NCBI RefSeq assembly: GCF_013337685.1
Contig: NZ_SUQN01000003.1
Location: forward strand, 1-64,000
Direction of reading: 5' to 3'
From: Citrobacter gillenii
Lineage (GTDB): Bacteria > Pseudomonadota > Gammaproteobacteria > Enterobacterales > Enterobacteriaceae
DNA length: 64,000 nt
Below are positions 47,863-56,760 of the stretch, in pieces (position 1 is the first letter of the stretch; every line of letters begins with the position of its first letter). Under the pieces are notes generated by a model. It had not been told where the DNA came from, ran no database searches, and worked only from the letters and a program-made list of their open reading frames with translations. The position numbers were made by a program, and so were the translations under genes.

Positions 47863-49920
47863 TCAGCGACTCTGCTTTCTCAACAAATAGATAAAATACG
47901 GCGCACCAATAAACGTCGACAGTAATCCCGCCGGGATCTGATACGGAAACAGCACCATTCGCCCGCACCAGTCGGCAAACACCAGCAACACGCCTCCCGC
48001 CAGCGCCGAGATGACCATATGCGGCATCGTGCGCCGGAAACCTAACATCCGCGCAATATGCGGCGCCATAAGCCCAACAAAGCTCAGCGGCCCGATGGTC
48101 ATGGTGGCTGTCGCCGTCAGACCCGCAGCCAACATCAGTAACGCCACGCGCGACGGCGTCAATGCGATACCCACCGCCCGCGCAGTTTCTCCGCCCAGCG
48201 GTAAAATCGTTAACCAGCGACGGCACAGCGGCGTAACCGCCAGCAGAATCACCATCACGATCCCGGTCCGTAGCACCTGTTCGCCAGTGGCGTTGTAGGT
48301 CGAGCCGGAGATCCAGGTCAGCACGCTTGCCATCCGCGGATCGCCGCTGGCCTGCAACATCATCAGCAGCATCGTGAACGCGGTGCTGAGCGCCATCCCC
48401 GCCAGCAGCATGCGTTGCGGCGAGAAGCCGCCGCGCCCGGCGGCAATCATAATAATCAGCAGCGTTACCGCCGCCCCGAGACTTCCGGCGGGCAGCAGCC
48501 AGCCAAACGCATCACCCGGTACGAGGAACAGCATCAACACCACGCCAAACGCGGCACCGGAGCTAATCCCAAGGACTTCCGGACTGGCCATCGGGTTACC
48601 GGTCAGGCGCTGAATAATACAGCCCGCCACCGCCAGCATCACCCCGGCAATCATCGCCGCCAGAATACGCGGCCAGCGCCAGGGCATCAGTTCATCCAGC
48701 ATTGCGCCGCTGGCCCAGGTCCAACCGTGGGCATCACGACCAAACGAGAGCGCCACGACGGCAGTCAGTAGCAATATCGCTCCACCCGCCAGCGCGAACA
48801 TCAGCACGTTCTGACGTTCTGCTGCGACGTGGTTATTGGCATTCATATCCGGCGCGCTCATGCTGCGCAGGCGCGGCAGCAGCCACAGCAGCAGCGGCGC
48901 ACCAATCAACGCGGTCACCGAACCGGTGGAGACTTCCATCCACACGCGGGTCAACCACAGAATAATTTGATCGGAAAGCCAGAGGATCAGGGCCCCAATC
49001 AGCGGGGCCAGCATCAGGCGCGCCAGCAAACGCCGTGCGCCGAGCATTTTCGCCAGCAGCGGGGCAAACAGGCCGATAAAGCCGATAATCCCCACCGCGT
49101 TAACCAGCAAGGCACTGAGCACAATCGCCAGCGTTAACGCCGCCAAACGCGCCAGCGACAGCGCCAGCCCGAGATTACGCGCTACCCCGTCATCCAGCCC
49201 CATCAGCGTCATTGGACGCAGTAACAGCAGGGTCAGCATCACGCCACCCAGCAGCTGTGGCCACAGACGCTGCACGCCGTTCCAGTCGGTTTGGGTGAGC
49301 GTTCCGCTGCTCCACATAAACATGCTTTGCAGCTGATCGTGGTGGAAGAGGACCATCAGCTGGTTAATCGCACCGCAGTACAGGCTGACCACCAGACCAG
49401 CGAGGATCAGCGTCACAGGTGACAAACGCTTGCCCCAGGCAACGCCAAACACCAGCGCCCCGACGATACACGCCCCGGCCAGCGCTGCGAATTGCGTGGT
49501 CAACGCGCCGGGAATGGCCCACAGCGTGGTGACCGTAATGCCCAGTTGCGCACCGGTTGCCACACCCAGCGTGGTCGGCTCCGCCAGCGGGTTACGTAAC
49601 ACCTGCTGAAACAGCACGCCAACCAGGCCCAATCCGGCACCGACCAGTAACGCAATCGCCAGTCGTGGCAGCAGGCTGTAATGGAAAACCATCTGTTCGA
49701 TGGCGTCGATATTCGGTGACCAGATAGCCTGCTGCCACTGGTCACGCGGCAGGGCAATGGAGAAGTTAATCCAGGTCAGCCAGATCGCAACAATAAACAG
49801 CGCCACCAGCAGCAACGCCGGATGGCGGCCTCGTCTTATCCAGCCAACAACGCGCCCGAACCGTAGGCCGGATAAGGCGCTTTTAGCATCGCCGTCCGGC
49901 ATTTCAAGTTTCCTGCTCAC
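47863..49920 (-). CDS. fhuB: Iron(III)-hydroxamate permease FhuB, with REP-encoded N-terminus
   Basis: Double-length FecCD-type permease (about 20 membrane segments in two homologous halves) importing ferrichrome with FhuC and FhuD. I start it at GTG 49918-49920, which overlaps the fhuD stop (GTGA) and has GGGAGG six bases upstream. That gives 685 residues against 660 in E. coli. The extra 25 or so residues (about 7-33) are translated from an inverted REP pair (49817-49900): the chain reads MSRKLEMPDGDAKSALSG and later RRGRHPALLL before the first membrane helix. A later restart (e.g. a GTG codon near residue 39) cannot be excluded. Confidence 0.92.
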   Translation of the reverse strand: MSRKLEMPDGDAKSALSGLRFGRVVGWIRRGRHPALLLVALFIVAIWLTWINFSIALPRDQWQQAIWSPNIDAIEQMVFHYSLLPRLAIALLVGAGLGLVGVLFQQVLRNPLAEPTTLGVATGAQLGITVTTLWAIPGALTTQFAALAGACIVGALVFGVAWGKRLSPVTLILAGLVVSLYCGAINQLMVLFHHDQLQSMFMWSSGTLTQTDWNGVQRLWPQLLGGVMLTLLLLRPMTLMGLDDGVARNLGLALSLARLAALTLAIVLSALLVNAVGIIGFIGLFAPLLAKMLGARRLLARLMLAPLIGALILWLSDQIILWLTRVWMEVSTGSVTALIGAPLLLWLLPRLRSMSAPDMNANNHVAAERQNVLMFALAGGAILLLTAVVALSFGRDAHGWTWASGAMLDELMPWRWPRILAAMIAGVMLAVAGCIIQRLTGNPMASPEVLGISSGAAFGVVLMLFLVPGDAFGWLLPAGSLGAAVTLLIIMIAAGRGGFSPQRMLLAGMALSTAFTMLLMMLQASGDPRMASVLTWISGSTYNATGEQVLRTGIVMVILLAVTPLCRRWLTILPLGGETARAVGIALTPSRVALLMLAAGLTATATMTIGPLSFVGLMAPHIARMLGFRRTMPHMVISALAGGVLLVFADWCGRMVLFPYQIPAGLLSTFIGAPYFIYLLRKQSR
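49817..49900. repeat. Inverted REP pair inside the fhuB 5' coding region
   Basis: GCCGGATGGCGGCC...CTTATCCAGCC (49817-49848) and GTAGGCCGGATAAGGCG...GTCCGGC (49863-49900) are two opposed REP units 14 bp apart, in the same form as the intergenic BIMEs of this window. Both lie downstream of the fhuB start codon, and the frame stays open through them. Confidence 0.93.
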
Positions 49921-50807
49921 GCTTTGCCTCCCAGCGCAGTGTCCAGAATGCGGGCAAAATGCATCGCCGACAGCGTGGCGCCATAAAACCAGACCGCGGG
50001 TACCCGCTGAAAGCGACCGGCGCGAACAAACGGCATCGCCTGCCACAGCGGCGTGGACATCAGCGCGTCCATTTCTTTATCGTTACCATGATCGAAGCAC
50101 AGCACATCAACATCTTTATACGCGGCAAGCCGGTCAATCCCCACGGCAGTGCTGCCCCAGAAGTTGGTTTCTCCCTGCCAGGCGTTAGGGATCCCGTATT
50201 CGTCCAGCACGTCCTGGAACAAACTGTTCGGGCCAAATACCAGCATATGCCGCGAGTCAAGCAGGGATGTCAGGAGCACGGGACGCGCGCCGCGGTGAAT
50301 AAAGCGCGGTTTCAGGCTGGCAATCACGGTATCGTATTGCGCCAGATGACGTTCAGCAGCCGTTTGCAGATTCAGCAGTTGCGCCATCTCCTGCAACGAC
50401 TGGCGAGCGACCGCCAGCGGTTTTTTGCCGTCGCTGAAGCTAAATCCGCGACCCGGCGCAATGCGCGCCAGTTTTTCTGGCGCGGGGCCATAGCCTGCCG
50501 ACCAGACCATAAACGAGGGTTTCATTTCGGTCAGCAGTTCGAGATTGGGTTCTGTGCGTAACCCGACGTCAATCACCGAGTCCGGCAACGGGGGTTGATT
50601 GACCCACAGCCTGTAGTTAGGAACATCGGCGACGCCATAGGGAGTGATTCCCAGCGCCAGCAACAGTTCTACCGGCAACCATTCCAGTGCCACAATACGT
50701 TTTGGATCAACCGCCGCCGCCTGCGCCGAATTCATCTGCCAGAGCAGCGGTGACAGCGCCATCGCCGTTAATAAACGTCGACGGGTGATATGATGTAATC
50801 CGACCAT
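49917..50807 (-). CDS. fhuD: Ferric-hydroxamate binding protein FhuD
   Basis: Periplasmic binding protein for ferrichrome, coprogen and other hydroxamates. The N-terminus has a twin-arginine signal (TRRRLLTAMALSP, R9-R11) with cleavage near residue 30 (AQA/AAVD). The class III fold with a single long helix follows. Its 296 residues equal E. coli. It overlaps fhuC by 1 bp (TAATG) and fhuB by 4 bp (GTGA), and its last codons hold the fhuB ribosome-binding site. Confidence 0.97.
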   Translation of the reverse strand: MVGLHHITRRRLLTAMALSPLLWQMNSAQAAAVDPKRIVALEWLPVELLLALGITPYGVADVPNYRLWVNQPPLPDSVIDVGLRTEPNLELLTEMKPSFMVWSAGYGPAPEKLARIAPGRGFSFSDGKKPLAVARQSLQEMAQLLNLQTAAERHLAQYDTVIASLKPRFIHRGARPVLLTSLLDSRHMLVFGPNSLFQDVLDEYGIPNAWQGETNFWGSTAVGIDRLAAYKDVDVLCFDHGNDKEMDALMSTPLWQAMPFVRAGRFQRVPAVWFYGATLSAMHFARILDTALGGKA

Positions 50808-51604
50808 TAATAGACAAAACTCACGGGTGCGGCACCGCCCGGATGCGGCAAAATGCCCATCGGGATGCCATAAATCAGTTCCAGGGTTTCACTGCGCATC
50901 AGCTCCGCGGGCGTTCCCTGAGCAATCATTTCGCCACCGCGTAGCGCCACCAGATAATCGCAGTAACGGGCCGCCATATTGATATCATGCAGTACGGCGA
51001 TCACCGTCAGTCCGCGCTGCTGGCTTAAGCGGTGCACCAGCGCCAGTACATCAACCTGATGCGCGATATCCAGCGCCGAAGTCGGTTCGTCAAGCAGCAG
51101 GCAGCGACTGTCCTGCGCCACCAGCATGGCGATCCACGCGCGCTGACGCTCGCCTCCGGACAGGCTATCAACCAGTCGATGCGCCAGCGGCTTTAACCCC
51201 ACAAGCGTGATCGCCTCTTCCACTTTTTCTCTGTCAGCCACGCCAAAGCGTCCCAACGCGCCGTGCCACGGATAGCGACCAATCGCCACCAGTTCACGCA
51301 CCGTCATCCCTTCCGCCTGCGGCAACTGTTGCGGTAAATAGGCGACCTTACGGGCAAATGCTTTACTGTTCCAGCTCTCCAGCGGCTGCTCGTCGAGCAG
51401 GATTTCGCCGTCTGACGGCGGCTGATGACGTCCGAGCATTTTCAATAAGGTTGATTTACCGGAGCCGTTATGACCGATAAGACCGGTCACTTTTCCCACG
51501 GGAAACGTTAACGAGAGGGGATGTAAAAGCGTGCGGCCAGGCACACGAAAGGAGACGTTACTTAACGCAAAAGTGGTGTCGGGATGGGATCTGTTTTCCT
51601 GCAT
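50807..51604 (-). CDS. fhuC: Ferrichrome ABC transporter ATP-binding protein FhuC
   Basis: ATPase driving FhuBD-mediated uptake of ferric hydroxamates. Walker A GHNGSGKST is at residues 44-52, with signature LSGGERQR and Walker B CLLLDEPTSALD. The start MQENRSHPD at 51604 gives 265 residues, as in E. coli; a 34-codon upstream extension crosses the fhuA-fhuC hairpin and is rejected. It is coupled to fhuD by a 1-bp overlap. Confidence 0.97.
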   Translation of the reverse strand: MQENRSHPDTTFALSNVSFRVPGRTLLHPLSLTFPVGKVTGLIGHNGSGKSTLLKMLGRHQPPSDGEILLDEQPLESWNSKAFARKVAYLPQQLPQAEGMTVRELVAIGRYPWHGALGRFGVADREKVEEAITLVGLKPLAHRLVDSLSGGERQRAWIAMLVAQDSRCLLLDEPTSALDIAHQVDVLALVHRLSQQRGLTVIAVLHDINMAARYCDYLVALRGGEMIAQGTPAELMRSETLELIYGIPMGILPHPGGAAPVSFVY

Positions 51605-51623
51605 AGCGGCCAACTTGTAAAAC

Positions 51624-51642
51624 GGGCACGCAAAGCGTGCCC
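51624..51642 (-). terminator. Hairpin between fhuA and fhuC (possible attenuator)
   Basis: A perfect 8-bp stem, GGGCACGC with GCGTGCCC (51624-51631 and 51635-51642), and a 3-base loop lie 10 bp after fhuA. Only GTTTTAC follows on the minus strand, so it may lower fhuCDB expression relative to fhuA or protect the fhuA mRNA end rather than stop transcription fully. Confidence 0.65.
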
Positions 51643-51651
51643 AAAGAGAAA

Positions 51652-53865
51652 TTAGAAACGGAAGGTTGCAGTTGCAACGACCTGACGTTCCGCGCCCCAG
51701 TAGCACGCGTATTCACTATAGCAACTGGAAACGTATTCACGATTAAACAGGTTATTGACGTTAACCGCAACGCTGGACCCCGCCATGCCGAAACGGGCCA
51801 GATCGTATTTGACCATGGCATCAGCAACGGTATAACCACCGACGTTAAACGCGTCATTTTTCTTCGCTGCGTCGTTTTTATAGTAGCTCACCGTTGAACC
51901 GGTGTAACGCACACCTGCGCCAACGGTCAGACCGCTCAGGGCAGTGTCATAGAACGTGTAGTCGGTCCACAACGATGCCTGATTACGCGGAACTTCTGCC
52001 GGGCGTTTACCTTTGAAGATAGTGTCCTCAGTATATTCCGCATCCGTGTAGCTATATGCCGCCGTGACGTTGATATTGGCATTGACTGCTGCTTTGGCTT
52101 CCAGCTCAATACCGCGTGAGCGAATTTCACCACTCTGAACGCTATACAACCCGGTTGGATCGTTCGGGTCTGATGTCAGGTTTTTATTTTTCGTCAGTTG
52201 ATACACCGCTGCCGTCAGCACGACCGGCATATCCTTCGGTACATACTTCACACCGGCTTCGTACTGCTTACCGCGTGAAGGATCGAACGGTTTCCCTTCT
52301 TTCGTTGCACCGGAGGTCGGCTCGAAAGATTCGCTGTAACTGAAATACGGTGAAATACCGTTGTCAAACAGGTAGTTAATGCCACCACGCCAAGTAAACT
52401 GCTGATCGTTCACTTCTGCCAGAGAATTGCTGGAGCGGGTCAACGTAGAGGTTTTCGCAAAATCGTAGCGACCACCGAGCGTCAGCACCCACTTATCCCA
52501 TTCCATCTGGTCCTGGGCATAAAGCCCGGTCTGCTCCATGCGGTTGAGCACAGCGTATTTCGCATACGGCCCACTCACATCGATATTCGGATTGCCATAC
52601 TGTGGATCCTGCATATCCAGCGGATCGGCAGAACCATACAGAGCATTCACATCGTTACGCATACGTGAGTAATCAACGCCTGTCAGCAGGGTATGATCAA
52701 CATCACCGGTCGCAAAAGCAGACTGCAATTGGGTATCAACGGTGAACGCGTTGAGATCTTCGTCAGAACGCACGTATTGGCGGTTAATCTTACCCGGTGC
52801 ACTGTAACCGTAGCCATAAACAGAACGATAAAGCGTTTTCACCTGGTCATAACGCAGATTCTGGCGCACGGTGAAGGTATCGTTGAACGCATGCGAGAAG
52901 TTATAGCCCACCATCTGCTGGCGGCGCGCCATCTTGTTATCTTCTTCACCTTCGTTGAAATCGGTCGGCAGTTTGTGCGGATTGCCATTCGCATCGTAAT
53001 ACGGAACGAGTGTACCTTCACGCGGCAGCCAGCCATAGTATCCTGCGTACGGATCGTTCTGGAAGTTGCTCAGGAAAGTGAAATCGGTTTTGTCATCAGG
53101 ACGCCAGCTAAACGCAGGTGCAATCGCGTAACGCGTTGATTTTGACATCTCTTGCTGAGAGTCCTGACTATTCCCTAACCCCGTCAGGCGGTATGACCAC
53201 ACGCCGTCATCATCGATAGCATCGCTAAAGTCGAACCCGGTTTGCCAGAGGTTGTTAGTCCCCATCTTAAACTGAACTTCTTTCAGTGGCTCCGTGGTCG
53301 GACGCTTGCTCACCATGCTGACAATACCGCCAGGGTTGCTATTGCCGTACAGCACTGATGTTGGCCCGCGCATCACTTCTACGCGTTCCAGGAAATATGG
53401 GTCCATCGACACTTCAGAATAGTTATTGCCCTGAAGTTTCATACCATCCAGATATTGGTTGGTATTGACGGTGGTAGGCGCGGTGAAACCACGAATCGTC
53501 ACCACATCATAGGTGGTGGAACTACCACGCGTAGCAAAAACGCCGGGGGTGTAAGCAATCGCTTGTTTCACGGAAGCCGGCTGTTTGGTATCCATCTCTT
53601 CACGCGTCACGACCGAAACAGACTGTGGGGTCTTTTCGATAGGCGTATCAGTCTTGGTTGCCGTGGCGGAACGCTTGGCAGCGATGGTTGGAGCAGGTCC
53701 CCATGCGCTTTCTTGTGCGGCGGGTGCTGCGGTGACAGTGATGGTTTCTTCTTTTGGTTCAACCGCCGCCTGTGCATAGACAGACATGCCGCTAACCGCT
53801 GTGGCTACCAGCACTGCCATTTTACGCAGCGAGGAATTTGGCTGAGCAGTTTTATAACGCGCCAT
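51652..53865 (-). CDS. fhuA: Ferrichrome outer-membrane receptor FhuA (divergent surface loops)
   Basis: TonB-dependent 22-strand barrel with plug importing ferrichrome. The signal peptide is residues 1-33 (YAQA/AVEPKE), the TonB box ETITVTA is near 40-46, the plug spans about 55-190, and the C-terminus ends with VVATATFRF. Its 737 residues compare with 747 in E. coli. Plug, periplasmic turns and final strands are close to E. coli, but outer loops differ strongly. The loop 4 region after SVYGYGYS lacks the two cysteines of E. coli, whereas the late pair SSCYSEYACYWG remains. Assignment is secure from context; ligand range may differ. Confidence 0.95.
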   Translation of the reverse strand: MARYKTAQPNSSLRKMAVLVATAVSGMSVYAQAAVEPKEETITVTAAPAAQESAWGPAPTIAAKRSATATKTDTPIEKTPQSVSVVTREEMDTKQPASVKQAIAYTPGVFATRGSSTTYDVVTIRGFTAPTTVNTNQYLDGMKLQGNNYSEVSMDPYFLERVEVMRGPTSVLYGNSNPGGIVSMVSKRPTTEPLKEVQFKMGTNNLWQTGFDFSDAIDDDGVWSYRLTGLGNSQDSQQEMSKSTRYAIAPAFSWRPDDKTDFTFLSNFQNDPYAGYYGWLPREGTLVPYYDANGNPHKLPTDFNEGEEDNKMARRQQMVGYNFSHAFNDTFTVRQNLRYDQVKTLYRSVYGYGYSAPGKINRQYVRSDEDLNAFTVDTQLQSAFATGDVDHTLLTGVDYSRMRNDVNALYGSADPLDMQDPQYGNPNIDVSGPYAKYAVLNRMEQTGLYAQDQMEWDKWVLTLGGRYDFAKTSTLTRSSNSLAEVNDQQFTWRGGINYLFDNGISPYFSYSESFEPTSGATKEGKPFDPSRGKQYEAGVKYVPKDMPVVLTAAVYQLTKNKNLTSDPNDPTGLYSVQSGEIRSRGIELEAKAAVNANINVTAAYSYTDAEYTEDTIFKGKRPAEVPRNQASLWTDYTFYDTALSGLTVGAGVRYTGSTVSYYKNDAAKKNDAFNVGGYTVADAMVKYDLARFGMAGSSVAVNVNNLFNREYVSSCYSEYACYWGAERQVVATATFRF

Positions 53866-53887
53866 TGGTATATCTCTGATGAAAGTG

Positions 53888-53918
53888 AATGATAACGTAA
53901 ACGAGAATTATTATTATA
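53888..53918 (-). promoter_or_regulatory. Probable Fur box and -10 of fhuA
   Basis: TATAAT on the minus strand at 53913-53918 is followed by an A/T-rich imperfect palindrome, AATGATAACGTAAACGAG...ATTATT on the plus strand (53888-53912), similar to Fur-box hexamer arrays. Iron repression of fhuACDB is expected from the family. The remainder of the 232-bp gap to mrcB (53919-54061) shows no further signal I can name. Confidence 0.6.
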
Positions 53919-54061
53919 ACGGCAGCATAATATTCGAAACGCTGGCGAGATAGCAAGCGATACACATCCCTACTAAAACTGAGGGGTCAAGAAATAACCA
54001 GATGAAAAGAAAGGGTTAATGAATTACGCTGAAATGTTGTTTGGTCGGAGTCTGGGATGAG

Positions 54062-54089
54062 AAAAGAAAAACCCGCCGAAGCGGGTTTT
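54062..54089 (-). terminator. Terminator after mrcB
   Basis: On the minus strand AAACCCGC, loop TTCG and GCGGGTTT (54081-54088 with 54069-54076) are followed by TTCTTTTC. A stable UUCG tetraloop terminator 9 bp after mrcB. Confidence 0.93.
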
Positions 54090-54097
54090 GGGAGAGA

Positions 54098-56635
54098 TTA
54101 GTTACTGCCAAACATATCTTTGATCCAGCCTGCGACACCGTCGCCGTCTTTCTTCTCTTGCTGCGGCGGTTGTTGCTGTTGCTGCTGTTGAGGCTGCTGC
54201 GGCGGCGTTGACTGATCAAACGGATTGCCAGACTGTTGCAGCATCTCACCTTGCTGACACAGCGAATCCGGATCGCTGGTCCACACCGGGAGCGTACGCA
54301 TCCCGCCGCTGCACACGAAGTTGCCGTCGTAATCCACGCCCATGTCGACAATATCTTCCGGCGGCGTCAGCGTTAACGGCGTTGGCGTCTGGTTTGCCAG
54401 ATAGCGCTGGTAAATCGACATCGCCCCGCTCGCACCGTACAACTTGGTAGGCTGGTTGTTATCGCGACCCACCCAGGTAATGGTCACCTGACTGCCGTCA
54501 ATACCGGCGAACCAGGTATCAACGTTGTTGTTGGTGGTCCCGGTTTTCCCCGCCAGATGCAGCCCCGGATACTTCGCGCCAAGCTGACGGCCGGTACCGC
54601 GTTGCACCACCTGCTGCATGGTCCACAGCGTCATATACGCGGCCTGTGCTGGCACAGCGCGTTCGGCCTGCGGGAAGCTTTGATACAACACCGTACCGTC
54701 TTCGGCAATTACCGAGCGCAACGCTGATAACGGCGCGCGGTTACCGCCGCTGGCGATGGTCTGGAACGCCTGCGCCACTTCAATTGGCGTCAGGTTCAAT
54801 GCCCCCAGCAGCATAGCTGGCACCGGGTGCAGCTGATCTTTCGGCGCGCCCAGTTTTTCCCAGGTCTCGGTGACCGCTGGCAGCCCCAGCGCCATGCCCA
54901 GATTGACGGTCGGCACGTTCATGGAACGGGTTAACGCATCCACCAGCATCACTTTACCGCTTTCGCTGTAGCGACGGTCATCGTTTTGCGGGGACCACAC
55001 CTGACCGTTTGGCTGACGCAGCGCAATCGGCGCATCGGCAATCCAGGTATTGAGGCGGTACAGCTTCGGCTGGCTCAGGGCGGTCAGATAGGTCGCGGGC
55101 TTCGCCAGAGAACCAATTGAACGACGCGCCTGCATAGCACGGTTGTAGCCTGCGAACTGCGGCTCCGACCCACCGACCATGGCGCGAACCTCACCACTAA
55201 AGCGGTCCACTACCACAATCGCCGTTTCCAGATCGCTCAGCTTACGCTGTTTCTTCAGCACCGGAATGCCTTCCACCGCCGCTTTTTCTGCGGCGTCCTG
55301 CGCCACGGAATCAAAGGTGGTGAAAATCTTCACGCCGGAAAGATCTTTAACTTTGTCGCCCAGCTTCGCCTGTAGCTCCTGACGCACCATCTGCATAAAC
55401 GCGGGCTGTGGAGAGATCACCCCACCGCGCGGCTGCACGCCTAGCGGACGCGCACTCAACATTTCATACAGTTCCTGGTCGATAATCTGCTGCTGTTGCA
55501 GAAGACGCAGCACCAGGTTACGTCGCTCCAGCGCCAGTTTCGGGTTACGCCACGGGTTGTAGATCGACGCCCCTTTCACCATCCCCACCAACAGCGCCTG
55601 CTGATCGAGGCTCAACTCTTCAACCGGACGGCCAAAGTAATACAGGCTCGCCAGCGGGAAGCCGCGGATCTCGTTGTCGCCGCTCTGGCCGAGATAGACT
55701 TCGTTCATGTACAGCTCAAGGATCCTGTCCTTGCTGTAACGGGCATCCATCAACACGGCCATGTACGCTTCGTTGGCTTTACGCCAGTAAGAACGTTCGC
55801 TGGAGAGGAACAGGTTTTTCACCAGCTGCTGGGTCAGCGTACTGGCGCCCTGCACCGTGCGACCTGCCGTCAGGTTCGCCAGCACCGCACGACCAATGGA
55901 ATACAGGCTAATGCCGTCATGCTCGTAGAAATGACGATCTTCGGTTGCCAGCAGCGTGTCCACCAGCAGATCCGGGAAACCGCTACGCGCCACGAACAGA
56001 CGCTGCTCGCCATTTGCCGAAGAGAGCATGGTGATCAGGCGTGGATCGAGACGGAAGAAACCGAACTGGCGGTTGTTATCCAGATTCTCGATGGTGTCCA
56101 GATGATCGCCGTCAAAGGTCAGACGCGCACGCACCTGCCCTTCTTTACTGTCCGGGAAGTCAAACGGACGACGGATCATCTCAATGCTGTTCGCCTGCAC
56201 GGTAAACTCACCGGGCCGCGTCATCTTCGAGACCTGACGATACTGCGTAGCCTCCAGCAGCTTCACCATCTCTTTTTTGCCGATGGGCATTTCTGGCTCG
56301 AGGTTAACCATCCGGCCATACACGGCCGCAGGCAGCTGCCAGACTTTGCCATCAATACGGCTACGGATTTTTTGATCCAGATAGACGCCGTAAATGGCAA
56401 TCAGCACCAAAAAGACAATCGACAGTTTTACCAGCAGCCAGAACCAGCCGCGTTTACCACGAGGCTTACGCCCTTTGCCTTTACCTTTACGCGGCATCGG
56501 TTCTTCATCCTCATAGTCATCATCATAATCGTCGTCATACTCATCATCTCTGAGCTGACGACGGCTCACCTTTTGTTTCGCCGGACGCGTCGGTTTCCCT
56601 TTACGTCCAATTGGCTCGCGGTCATTCCCCGCCAT
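54098..56635 (-). CDS. mrcB: Penicillin-binding protein 1B (bifunctional transglycosylase/transpeptidase)
   Basis: Class A PBP building septal and lateral peptidoglycan. It has a charged cytoplasmic tail, a membrane anchor (about 64-87), a UB2H domain binding LpoB, a GT51 domain (catalytic Glu in [14 protein letters not shown]) and a transpeptidase with Ser in [11 protein letters not shown] and KTGTTNNN. Its 845 residues from MAGNDREP (56635, GGAG before it) compare with 844 in E. coli. Met47 (MPRKGKGKG) could serve the short gamma form. The tail near 815-835 holds a Gln/Pro tract of repeated CAG/CAA-type codons. Confidence 0.97.
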   Translation of the reverse strand: MAGNDREPIGRKGKPTRPAKQKVSRRQLRDDEYDDDYDDDYEDEEPMPRKGKGKGRKPRGKRGWFWLLVKLSIVFLVLIAIYGVYLDQKIRSRIDGKVWQLPAAVYGRMVNLEPEMPIGKKEMVKLLEATQYRQVSKMTRPGEFTVQANSIEMIRRPFDFPDSKEGQVRARLTFDGDHLDTIENLDNNRQFGFFRLDPRLITMLSSANGEQRLFVARSGFPDLLVDTLLATEDRHFYEHDGISLYSIGRAVLANLTAGRTVQGASTLTQQLVKNLFLSSERSYWRKANEAYMAVLMDARYSKDRILELYMNEVYLGQSGDNEIRGFPLASLYYFGRPVEELSLDQQALLVGMVKGASIYNPWRNPKLALERRNLVLRLLQQQQIIDQELYEMLSARPLGVQPRGGVISPQPAFMQMVRQELQAKLGDKVKDLSGVKIFTTFDSVAQDAAEKAAVEGIPVLKKQRKLSDLETAIVVVDRFSGEVRAMVGGSEPQFAGYNRAMQARRSIGSLAKPATYLTALSQPKLYRLNTWIADAPIALRQPNGQVWSPQNDDRRYSESGKVMLVDALTRSMNVPTVNLGMALGLPAVTETWEKLGAPKDQLHPVPAMLLGALNLTPIEVAQAFQTIASGGNRAPLSALRSVIAEDGTVLYQSFPQAERAVPAQAAYMTLWTMQQVVQRGTGRQLGAKYPGLHLAGKTGTTNNNVDTWFAGIDGSQVTITWVGRDNNQPTKLYGASGAMSIYQRYLANQTPTPLTLTPPEDIVDMGVDYDGNFVCSGGMRTLPVWTSDPDSLCQQGEMLQQSGNPFDQSTPPQQPQQQQQQQPPQQEKKDGDGVAGWIKDMFGSN

Positions 56636-56721
56636 GCTTTTTCTCCGCAACATTCAGGCGTAAAGGCCTGATTCTCTGTTCTTCCGTCAAGCGACAGAAG
56701 AAGAAATCTCTCAATTTTTTT

Positions 56722-56751
56722 GCCTGATGGCGCTTCGCTTATCAGGCCTAC
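56722..56751. repeat. Single REP unit between hrpB and mrcB
   Basis: GCCTGATGGCG...CTTATCAGGCCTAC (56722-56751), a lone unit 10 bp after the hrpB stop in the 125-bp gap before mrcB. Confidence 0.9.
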
Positions 56752-56760
56752 CACTACAAC

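Noticed and set aside
49921-50046. Longer fhuB start inside fhuD
   Set aside because: The GTG at 49920 has GGGAGG and the classic stop-start overlap; the upstream residues resemble no permease.
55496-56671. 391-codon open frame antisense to mrcB
   Set aside because: A long shadow of a GC-rich conserved gene; the protein is low in recognisable features and rich in Gln/His as typical for antisense frames.
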